Below, piece after piece: positions 1-4,993 of a stretch of DNA of 5,536 bases. A program made the translations under genes and the position numbers. Each line of letters starts with the position of its first letter. Within the stretch, counting starts at the first letter, position 1. The stretch is from the NCBI GenBank assembly GCA_964386975.1, contig CAYLUS010000073.1, positions 1 through 5,536 on the forward strand, read 5' to 3'. Source of the stretch: UBA6136 sp964386975. Its GTDB lineage: Bacteria; Pseudomonadota; Gammaproteobacteria; Methylococcales; Methylococcaceae. The notes under the pieces are model-generated. The model ran no database searches. It was not told the DNA's origin and saw nothing but the letters and a program-made list of their open reading frames with translations.

Positions 1-69
1 CATGGCTGCGCGGATGCGAAGGGTGGCCTTCAGGTCTTCATCAACGTTTCGTATGGTCAGGGTAGCCAT
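1..69 (-). CDS. FitA-like ribbon-helix-helix antitoxin, N-terminal part (runs off left edge)
   Basis: The visible 23 codons read MATLTIRNVDEDLKATLRIR followed by AAM. This pattern (MA-x-LTIRN-x-D-x-x-x-K-x-x-LR-x-RAA) is the typical N-terminus of FitA/StbC-type antitoxins: a beta strand that contacts DNA followed by the first helix of the ribbon-helix-helix fold. Members of this family repress their own operon and neutralise a PIN-domain VapC/FitB ribonuclease, usually encoded just downstream; here that would lie beyond the left edge and is not seen. The start ATG (67-69) is preceded by AAGGA (76-80) at a spacing of six bases, a good ribosome binding site. The gene lies downstream of the SRAP gene on the same strand, with about 100 bases between that contain inverted repeats. 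Family assignment rests on a short stretch but the pattern is characteristic; whether the gene is intact cannot be seen. Confidence 0.8.
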   Translation of the reverse strand, partial: MATLTIRNVDEDLKATLRIRAAM

Positions 70-98
70 AATCGATCCTTGGTGATGTCAATGCTGTC

Positions 99-104
99 AT
101 TGTA
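99..104 (-). promoter_or_regulatory. Possible -10 box of the antitoxin operon
   Basis: On the minus strand this reads TACAAT, one base off the sigma-70 consensus. It lies 29 bases upstream of the antitoxin start codon, which would leave a leader of about 20 bases. No convincing -35 hexamer sits at 17 bases. The box overlaps one arm of the long inverted repeat (100-108), which would suit autorepression by the antitoxin. This is inference from sequence only. Confidence 0.3.
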
Positions 105-170
105 TGCGGGTCAAGTGATTTTTCTCCATCCTTCTTCCCATGGTCAGTGAACCCCATGGGTCGCATACAA
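100..170. repeat. Nested inverted repeats upstream of the antitoxin (candidate operator)
   Basis: Two perfect dyads are nested here. The outer arms are TTGTATGCG at 100-108 and its exact complement CGCATACAA at 162-170, 62 bases apart start to start, about six helical turns. The inner arms are CCCATGG at 137-143 and CCATGGG at 154-160 around a ten-base loop; 153-160 is itself a palindrome. The outer left arm overlaps the proposed -10 box of the antitoxin and the outer right arm ends one base before the SRAP stop codon. FitA-type complexes are known to bind paired inverted repeats in their own promoters, so an autoregulatory operator is a reasonable reading. The inner hairpin could instead act at the 3' end of the SRAP transcript, but no U-run follows it. 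Confidence 0.45.
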
Positions 171-171
171 G

Positions 172-852
172 TTATTGACCATGACTGTTCAATGGGATGA
201 GTAGAGCTCTTTCATCATTTCTTGGGCTGTTCACCCTAGAACTGATTGGATAGGCCTTCATCCGATCCGAGGGGTAGGGCAGGAGCAGGGATTTAAGGGC
301 TGATGCCTTGGTTTCCCGTGGATTCATCCAGGCATCGTAGTAATCGGGCGAGAGGATCACGGGCATACGATCATGGATTGGAGCTACCAACGCATTGGCC
401 GATGTCACGATGATGGCGCAACTCTCTAGAATCTGACCTTCACGTGCCCACCGCTCCCAGATTCCCGCAAAAGCAAAGGGTTTGCTGTCCGCAAGACAAA
501 TGAAATAGGGTTGTTTGCTGCCATCTGCGTTCTTTTTCCACTCATAGAACCCATCACTCCCGATCAGGCAACGTCGTGACTGGAATGCGGCTCGAAAGGT
601 GGGTTTTTCATCGATCGTCTCTGCACGGGCGTTGATGGTGCTGAATTCGGTCCGCGGTTCTTTGGACCAAGCAGGGACCAATCCCCATTTCACGGTCACC
701 AGTTCGCGGCCGCCTTGCGCATTGTTCCTCGCAACGACGATTTGGCTGCTCGGGGCAATGTTGTAACTGGATTGGAAGTCAACTCGCCCGGGGGCATTGA
801 ATAGCGCCGCGTAGCGTTCGATGGGCGTGGTGCGAATGAAACGGCCACACAT
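172..852 (-). CDS. SRAP-domain (YedK/HMCES family) abasic-site DNA-protein crosslinking protein
   Basis: This 226-residue protein is a full-length member of the SRAP family (formerly 'SOS response-associated peptidase'; E. coli YedK has 222 residues). These proteins attach covalently to abasic sites in single-stranded DNA through a thiazolidine bond to Cys2, protecting the lesion during replication. All active-site positions are visible: MCGRF at the N-terminus with Cys2, YNIAPS at 30-35, WGLVPAW at 56-62, INARAET at 73-79 with Asn74, GFYEWKK at 101-107 with Glu104, AGIWERW at 129-135, and IHDRMPV at 159-165 with His160. The start is fixed by chemistry, since Cys2 must become the N-terminus after methionine removal. 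There is no Shine-Dalgarno sequence in front of that ATG; a perfect hairpin lies there instead. The gene has the same orientation as the antitoxin downstream. I see no LexA box upstream. Identification is secure; SOS control is not shown. Confidence 0.95.
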   Translation of the reverse strand: MCGRFIRTTPIERYAALFNAPGRVDFQSSYNIAPSSQIVVARNNAQGGRELVTVKWGLVPAWSKEPRTEFSTINARAETIDEKPTFRAAFQSRRCLIGSDGFYEWKKNADGSKQPYFICLADSKPFAFAGIWERWAREGQILESCAIIVTSANALVAPIHDRMPVILSPDYYDAWMNPRETKASALKSLLLPYPSDRMKAYPISSRVNSPRNDERALLIPLNSHGQ

Positions 853-854
853 GC

Positions 855-882
855 GGCGGCATCAGTTGCAATTCATGCCGCC
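855..882 (-). promoter_or_regulatory. Hairpin with four-codon mini-ORF directly before the SRAP start
   Basis: Read on the minus strand, GGCGGCAT and ATGCCGCC form perfect eight-base arms around a 12-base loop, ending two bases before the SRAP ATG (850-852). No ribosome binding site can be seen for the SRAP gene. The element contains a mini-ORF, ATG-AAT-TGC-AAC-TGA (876 down to 862), whose stop overlaps another ATG (860-862) in a TGATG junction; that second ATG opens a frame running out of phase into the SRAP gene. This may limit or couple SRAP translation. The dyad is seen directly; the role is inference. Confidence 0.35.
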
Positions 883-1026
883 AATCCCATTTTCCTGACA
901 CCCTCCCCTGGGAAGTGCCGTTATCGGAAAAAGCAAAAGAAAACAATAAATCAGTCGATTCATGATGTGCCTCAAACAAGTAAAGAATGAAACCAAGTGG
1001 GACATATGCGACACTGAAATGAGAGG

Positions 1027-1066
1027 GGCTCACGGGATGAGCCTAGGGTGCACTTGCCTCACCCTA
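1027..1066. repeat. Two back-to-back perfect hairpins
   Basis: The first dyad is GGCTCA (1027-1032), a five-base loop, then TGAGCC (1038-1043). The second begins at the very next base: TAGGGTG (1044-1050), a nine-base loop, then CACCCTA (1060-1066). Neither is followed by a T-run on either strand, so they are not simple intrinsic terminators. They could be part of a small RNA, a protein-binding site or an untranslated leader. Confidence 0.4.
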
Positions 1067-1291
1067 TGAGACCCATAACGGATTAATCGTGCGTCCAAAA
1101 CGTTTGCACCTGTTTGTTTTACTTGCCGAAGGCATGCAACATTGTGACTCTAGGTCGGATCGATCCATCGATAAAGCAGGCAGTCAGCGTTGAATCAAAG
1201 CTTAATAGGGCGACTGATTAGATGATTCTGCTATTTCTCCTTACCATCTTCACTCCGTGAGAAGTTGAACCAGAAACGGTTCCGCAAAGAG

Positions 1292-1798
1292 CTATTTTTT
1301 CTTCGCTCCGATTGTCCAATTTGGCACGGCAGACAGGTAGGCTTTGGGTGTCATGAGTCGGGCCGGCAGCCAATAGACCACAAGAAGATCCACCAGAAGG
1401 ATCATGATCAGGACCAAGATCGCTCTAATTGGCATGTCAGGATCGATTCTTGTTACCACATAGACCCTTTGGATCATTCCCGTCACGAATAAAAGGACCA
1501 GTGTCGACCACCACTGTTGGTTGGCCCTTCTCAAGCGTTCCTCCGTTACCGGTTCCTTACGTGCGGTTTTCACAAACCACCAGACCTGACCCAGGTAAAC
1601 CAATCCATAGGACCACCACAGCATCGGCTCAACGCTCTCACTGATCATCCGGTGCGCCTTTTCTTGGGAAGTTTCAAGCCATAAAGCGAAAAGGTCCCAG
1701 ACAGGTCCTGTGACCAGCATTCCCCAGAGGAAATCAATGCCCATCACAAGAGAGAGGGCCAAGCCACTGGATTTTGATAAAAGGCGAATCGATTTCAT
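1292..1798 (-). CDS. Unrecognised four-helix membrane protein
   Basis: I do not recognise a family. Counting from the first possible methionine (1804), the protein has 170 residues with four hydrophobic stretches at about 15-36, 61-79, 98-117 and 126-147, so it should span the inner membrane four times. Loops 80-96 and 118-125 are charged, and the C-terminus ends in a lysine cluster (AKKK). Trp-rich membrane edges (WW at 63-64, 75-76 and 98-99) and a YWLPARLMTP stretch at 144-153 are its most distinctive marks. Two in-frame ATGs open the gene (MKMK). The only purine-rich site, GAGAG at 1805-1809, touches the first ATG but sits six bases before the second (1796-1798), so I chose the second, giving 168 residues. 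It lies 24 bases after the small broken gene and may be co-transcribed with it and with DUF4239. Confidence 0.75.
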   Translation of the reverse strand: MKSIRLLSKSSGLALSLVMGIDFLWGMLVTGPVWDLFALWLETSQEKAHRMISESVEPMLWWSYGLVYLGQVWWFVKTARKEPVTEERLRRANQQWWSTLVLLFVTGMIQRVYVVTRIDPDMPIRAILVLIMILLVDLLVVYWLPARLMTPKAYLSAVPNWTIGAKKK

Positions 1799-1822
1799 CT
1801 TCATCTCTCAAGATTACTTGGC

Positions 1823-2081
1823 CTACTGACCCGGCTGACTGCCCATAGGCTTGGGTTTCAGATCCTGTTCAACAACACGCTCTGGCGCAAATGGATTCGT
1901 GAAGGGCTTTCCATAAAAGAGTAGGGGTTTGAAATCCGATCTCCTGCCGAGCGTTTGGATTCTTGGCTATTTGCCGAAACTTCCTCAGGGACATGGCCTG
2001 ATGGGATTGAGGCTGAAATCGAGGCCTCATTTTTGATGACCCTTCGCTTTTTGGCGGTCTTTTTCTCTGCGTTCGCCCCAC
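1823..2081 (-). pseudogene. Small lysine-rich gene, apparently broken by two one-base shifts
   Basis: A GTG start (2079-2081) with AAGG (2089-2092) seven bases upstream opens a frame that, read literally, gives an Arg/Cys-rich 70-residue product ending at 1869 that does not look natural. Adding one G to the run at 2076-2079 moves into a frame that reads like a real protein: MGANAEKKTAKKRRVIKNEA, then a Ser-rich linker ending in NPYSF. Adding one T to the run at 1915-1918 continues it as YGKPFTNPFAPERVVEQDLK and ends at TAG (1823-1825). The restored product has 86 residues, a basic N-terminus and no membrane segment, and stops 24 bases before the membrane-protein start. The literal second frame also starts with ATC-AGT, so a lost ATG is another reading. 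Function unknown. It could be decay, an assembly error, or a fortuitous open frame. Confidence 0.42.
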
Positions 2082-2092
2082 TGATTTGCCTT

Positions 2093-2137
2093 GTTAGCCT
2101 AAAAGGCTAACTCCTCTTCTGAACCAGCCCCAAGAGG
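2093..2137. repeat. Two adjacent hairpins between the DUF4239 gene and the small gene
   Basis: GTTAGCCT (2093-2100), a three-base loop AAA, and AGGCTAAC (2104-2111) form a perfect eight-base dyad. Directly beside it CCTCTT (2113-2118) and AAGAGG (2132-2137) form a six-base dyad around 13 bases. On the minus strand the first hairpin ends right at the AAGG ribosome binding site of the small gene and no U-run follows, so a processing or partial-termination element between genes fits better than a full intrinsic terminator. Confidence 0.4.
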
Positions 2138-2185
2138 TGCGGTTTTCAAGTTGTCATGCCATCTGCTGTGCTCCGGCAGGCGTCA

Positions 2186-2962
2186 TCACCGATGTAGATT
2201 GATGTAATCCCTGAGGTTCAGGAAGGGGGTGTTTTTGACCACTAATGCGCCGCTGTAGGGCGTGTCATAAAGGTAGGCAATGTAGAGATTGAGCGAGAGC
2301 ACAAAGGCCACCATGGCCGTCATGACGGCCTGCGCCACCAGACTTTCGATGGTAAAGAAAAAGGTGAATCCAATGGTCGCCAAACCTCCTGTGATCAGGG
2401 AAAACCATTCGATGTTTGGCAATTCATAGTGCTCCTTGTTGACCCGGGATTCACGGTTCTCTGAGGCATTCACCAATGACTCGATCATGATGGGAAAGAG
2501 TGCCTTCTGGTTCTCGGTGCGCGGTTCGATGGATCTTGCCGAAACGATGATTTCATCGAAAATCGCTTCCTCGGCCACGTCAACAATGCCCTGCTGAAGA
2601 TTGCGCCAGCCCTCGTTGCCGGCATGATCCACGTATCTTTGGATGGCGCTCCTCAGCTCAATCCGATTTTTAAGTGGCATGGTCTCGGCAAGTGCATAGA
2701 CTTCGCCAATCGCATCCACTTCATTGATGGTGTTGGTTCTGGCCTCATTGAACTTGCTGGCGGAATCGACCACGACCAGCCCCAGAATCACCGCATAGAG
2801 GGTCCCCACGGCCGAAAAGTAATGGCCACCAACTTCCAGTTGATCTTGCCCCTTAAGGCCTTTTCGCCACTTTCTGACCGAGCAGACACAAAGGACTGAG
2901 CAAATGACAACGGTTGCAATGCCGAGCGCGCCGTAGCCGTAGGCCTCAATCAGTTCAATCAC
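2186..2962 (-). CDS. DUF4239 (bestrophin-like) membrane protein
   Basis: The 258-residue product matches the DUF4239 layout: two N-terminal membrane helices (about 11-30 and 49-68), a central soluble helical region (about 70-182) and two C-terminal helices (about 186-204 and 209-231). Family marks are the GTLYAVILGLVVV helix at 53-65, the following FNEA(x)6-NEVDAIGEVY region at 71-89 with conserved acidic residues, a YVDHAGNEGW stretch at 110-119 resembling the usual Y-V-x(n)-E-W, and the DTPYSG motif at 233-238 after the last helix. The family's biochemical role is not established; resemblance to bestrophin channels is only a database naming. The start is GTG (2960-2962) with AGGA at 2969-2972, six bases upstream. 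Its promoter faces the assembly gap, divergent from the transporter gene. Two membrane or basic genes follow on the same strand. Confidence 0.88.
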   Translation of the reverse strand: MIELIEAYGYGALGIATVVICSVLCVCSVRKWRKGLKGQDQLEVGGHYFSAVGTLYAVILGLVVVDSASKFNEARTNTINEVDAIGEVYALAETMPLKNRIELRSAIQRYVDHAGNEGWRNLQQGIVDVAEEAIFDEIIVSARSIEPRTENQKALFPIMIESLVNASENRESRVNKEHYELPNIEWFSLITGGLATIGFTFFFTIESLVAQAVMTAMVAFVLSLNLYIAYLYDTPYSGALVVKNTPFLNLRDYINLHR

Positions 2963-3019
2963 TTTTTTTCCTGGTTGCGATTTCTTAAATCAAGGGCGAG
3001 GTGCTAGGAGAGAAAGAGG

Positions 3020-3119
3020 NNNNNNNNNNNNNNNNNNNNNNNNNNNNNNNNNNNNNNNNNNNNNNNNNNNNNNNNNNNNNNNNNNNNNNNNNNNNNNNNN
3101 NNNNNNNNNNNNNNNNNNN
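3020..3119. other. Assembly gap (100 N)
   Basis: Exactly 100 undetermined bases, the usual placeholder for a gap of unknown length. It interrupts the divergent intergenic region between the DUF4239 gene and the transporter, so promoters and operators for both are missing. The flanks are purine-rich on the plus strand (AGGAGAGAAAGAGG before, AGGGGTGAGGAGG after), which suggests that a repetitive or low-complexity purine tract broke the assembly. Confidence 0.97.
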
Positions 3120-3137
3120 AGGGGTGAGGAGGATTCC

Positions 3138-3272
3138 ATGTGGGATCGCTTTGCAATCCCCGCCAATCGGTCCAAGATAAGGTTCCAAAGAGCGCCCGAG
3201 CCTGATGACCCCATCCCATGTCACGGACATCCATTGAAGCCTGCCTTGAGGCATGGGACAACCTTGCCCTGA
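3138..3272 (+). CDS. Short ORF with strong ribosome binding site overlapping the transporter start: leader peptide or misframed N-terminus
   Basis: GAGGAGG (3126-3132) followed five bases later by ATG (3138-3140) is the best translation start on this strand, while the transporter ATG at 3218 has no Shine-Dalgarno sequence. The literal ORF has 44 codons, begins MWDRFAIPANRSKIRFQRAP, and ends at TGA 3270-3272 inside the transporter gene. It is out of phase with the transporter: one added base near the C runs at 3209-3212 or 3215-3217 would join them and give the transporter an extension of about 27 residues. Alternatively it is a short leader ORF that delivers ribosomes to the transporter start. 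I cannot decide between these; no family is recognised in the 44 residues. Confidence 0.4.
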   Translation: MWDRFAIPANRSKIRFQRAPEPDDPIPCHGHPLKPALRHGTTLP

Positions 3273-4993
3273 TGTTCCATCATGTGGCGCTGGACCGCCG
3301 CATGGGGTCGAGAGCGCGCGTGTTGGTCTTTGGCTTGCTGGCTCTGGTATTGATCATCAACGGCCTGAATGTCCTCAATAGCTATGTCGGTCGTGATTTC
3401 ATGACGGCAATCGCGGTTCAGAATCGGCATGTATTCTGGATCGAGGCGTTGAAATTGGTGGGTGTATTCGCGCTTTTGACTTTGGCATCGGTACTGTCGC
3501 GCTTCTTTGAGGAATCCCTCGGTCTCCTTTGGCGCAAGCGCATGTCATGGCGTCTTTTTGAACTCTATGCCGATAGCCAGGTGTTTTTGCACCTGGATGA
3601 TCAGGGCCTTCTTGAAAACCCGGATCAGCGCATTGCCGAGGACGTACGCAATTTCACGACCACCACCCTTTCCTTTATCTTGATGCTGATGAACGGGATC
3701 CTGACCGTGATCGCGTTCTCCGGTGTCCTCCTCTCGATCAGCGCATCTCTCTTTGGGGTGTCGATCGCCTATGCAGCGCTTGGAAGCTGGCTGACCTTTC
3801 GGCTTGGAAAGCCGCTCATTCAGCTCAATTATCAGCAACTGGACAAGGAGGCTGCCTTTCGTGCCACGCTGATCTATCTTCGTAACAATGGACTTTTGAT
3901 GGCGCTTTCAAGGCGCAAGGATCTGTGGGTCGGGAGGGCCTGGGACCGGCTGGACGATCTGGCGATAAATAACGAATCCATCATCCGAACCAATCGGACG
4001 GTCGGTTTTTTCACGACCGGGTACAGCTGGATGATCCAGATCATCCCACCTCTGATCGTCGCGCCACTGTTTATCGAGGGCAGGGTTGAATTCGGCGTGA
4101 TTACTCAATCTGCACTGGCATTCACCCAGATCATGGGGGCGTTCTCGCTCTTTATTACCCAGTTTCAGTCCATCTCCAATTACCTTGCGACCCTCAAGCG
4201 GCTTTCGGACATGACGCGCCAGACCCTGAAGGCCAAGGGGCAACTGACCCGGTTGAAACAGGAAGCCATTTCAAACTGGGATCAGTTGCAGGGGATGCAG
4301 TTTCAAGATCTGACCCTCGGCTCGGACCATGAGGATCAGGCGTATGTCCGAAACCTTGATCTCTTGCTGCCCTTAGGGCAGCGGGTTCAGATCGTCTCTG
4401 AGGATCCGCATGCGTTGACGGCCCTGATGCGCGCGATCGCAGGGGTCTATCCCAAGGTGCTGAGTGGTTGCATTCACCGCCCGCCGCTCAATCGGTGCCT
4501 CTTCGTGACTGAAAGGCCCTATCTTCCCCCTTGCTCGCTGCATGAACTGTTTGCACGCCCCTACACGGAAGCCGTGGGCGAGGTGGAAGCCCCCATCCTG
4601 GCTGCCTTTGATACGCCGATCGCCGCGATTCATGAGGCACTTGAAGCGGTCGGCCTTGAAGCGCTGACCCTTCGAATCGAAGATCCCAATCAGGTCCAAG
4701 ACTGGCAGAGTCTCCTTGCCCTTCACGAACAGCATCGGATCGTCATCGCTCGTGTCCTGGTGGCTGAGCCTTTGTTTGTCCTTCTCGATCGCCTGGGGGG
4801 TGTGTTTGATCCGCCCGCCCTGGCTCCGCTGATCGCACGCCTTGAAAGCCGAAACATGACCATCATCCGACTTGAAACCAGCGATTCGCTGGCCGATGAG
4901 AGGGCCGCACGGCTCAGGATCAGTGCGGATGGGGCGTGGACCTTTCATCCTCCTGAGCAAGGGCACGGCGGTGCCATTTCGGGGGACGCATGA
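3218..4993 (+). CDS. YddA/SbmA-BacA-related ABC-type transporter with fused, degenerate nucleotide-binding domain
   Basis: The 591-residue product has a membrane domain of the ABC_membrane_2 type (about 15-335), then a nucleotide-binding-like domain (about 360-575). Membrane-half marks are GLNVLNSYVGRDFMTAI (49-65), NPDQRIAEDV (134-143), FTTTTLSF (146-153) and VEFGVITQSALAFTQIMGAF (290-309); related proteins are inner-membrane exporters or peptide importers. The ATPase half aligns without gaps to the family pattern but lacks its catalysts. Where the P-loop GPSGSGKSS is expected there is SEDPHALTA (394-402, Lys to Leu400). The Q-loop PQRPYLP is TERPYLP (431-437). The signature LSxGEQQR is LALHEQHR (500-507). 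Walker B LDE is LDR (523-525), and the switch His region is RLETSD (551-556). Asp524, Glu504 and Arg507 remain. An in-frame TGA at 3206-3208 bars extension beyond the ATG as sequenced. The stop overlaps the next start (ATGA). ATP hydrolysis by this protein alone is unlikely (inference). Confidence 0.9.
   Translation: MSRTSIEACLEAWDNLALMFHHVALDRRMGSRARVLVFGLLALVLIINGLNVLNSYVGRDFMTAIAVQNRHVFWIEALKLVGVFALLTLASVLSRFFEESLGLLWRKRMSWRLFELYADSQVFLHLDDQGLLENPDQRIAEDVRNFTTTTLSFILMLMNGILTVIAFSGVLLSISASLFGVSIAYAALGSWLTFRLGKPLIQLNYQQLDKEAAFRATLIYLRNNGLLMALSRRKDLWVGRAWDRLDDLAINNESIIRTNRTVGFFTTGYSWMIQIIPPLIVAPLFIEGRVEFGVITQSALAFTQIMGAFSLFITQFQSISNYLATLKRLSDMTRQTLKAKGQLTRLKQEAISNWDQLQGMQFQDLTLGSDHEDQAYVRNLDLLLPLGQRVQIVSEDPHALTALMRAIAGVYPKVLSGCIHRPPLNRCLFVTERPYLPPCSLHELFARPYTEAVGEVEAPILAAFDTPIAAIHEALEAVGLEALTLRIEDPNQVQDWQSLLALHEQHRIVIARVLVAEPLFVLLDRLGGVFDPPALAPLIARLESRNMTIIRLETSDSLADERAARLRISADGAWTFHPPEQGHGGAISGDA
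4990..4993 (+). promoter_or_regulatory. ATGA stop/start overlap joining transporter and hydrolase
   Basis: The transporter ends at TGA 4991-4993 and the hydrolase starts at ATG 4990-4992. A four-base overlap of this kind normally means one transcript and coupled translation, so the two products are probably made together. Confidence 0.85.

Larger units (their letters stand above)
853..1291. other. Gene-poor intergenic region
   Basis: About 440 bases lie between the SRAP start and the end of the four-helix membrane protein. No frame gives a convincing protein: the longest, on the minus strand at 779-1033, overlaps the SRAP N-terminus out of frame and has no family pattern. The SRAP promoter must lie in the left part, but I see only weak candidates. 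The region is richer in A and T than its neighbours and holds two adjacent hairpins (1027-1066) and several short palindromes: GATTAATC at 1081-1088, AAACGTTT at 1098-1105, GGATCGATCC at 1157-1166. Near the right end a five-base hairpin (1267-1282) lies just past the membrane-protein stop, without a U-run. No tRNA, CRISPR or insertion-sequence ends were found. Confidence 0.6.

Noticed and set aside
137..160. Intrinsic terminator of the SRAP gene
   Set aside because: A hairpin is present but no U-run follows on the minus strand.
853..1000. LexA (SOS) box before the SRAP gene
   Set aside because: No CTG-N10-CAG-like palindrome was found; the family's SOS name alone is not evidence.
779..1033. 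84-residue minus-strand ORF over the SRAP 5' end
   Set aside because: It runs out of frame into the secure SRAP N-terminus, has no family pattern and no good ribosome binding site; treated as a shadow.
1267..1282. Intrinsic terminator after the four-helix membrane protein
   Set aside because: The stem is only five bases and the following minus-strand sequence AACTTCTC is not a U-run.
1265..1644. Plus-strand ORFs at 1265-1492 and 1429-1644
   Set aside because: Antisense to the four-helix membrane protein and rich in His/Arg/Pro, as expected of shadows.
1869..2081. Literal 70-residue minus-strand ORF as an intact gene
   Set aside because: Its composition (Arg-rich head, ICARACC end) looks off-frame, while the neighbouring frames read as natural protein segments; kept only as the start of a broken gene.
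2093..2111. Integron attC-like core (GTTAGCC / GGCTAAC)
   Set aside because: The arms fit the GTTRRRY and RYYYAAC consensus imperfectly, are in the wrong relative orientation, and the dyad is far too short; it is a simple hairpin.
2985..3261. Minus-strand ORFs running through the gap
   Set aside because: They exist only because undetermined bases contain no stop codons.
3545..4243. Minus-strand ORFs at 3545-3838 and 3908-4243
   Set aside because: Antisense shadows of the transporter membrane domain.
4373..4966. 197-residue minus-strand ORF opposite the transporter
   Set aside because: Antisense to a well-supported coding frame; no motif of its own.
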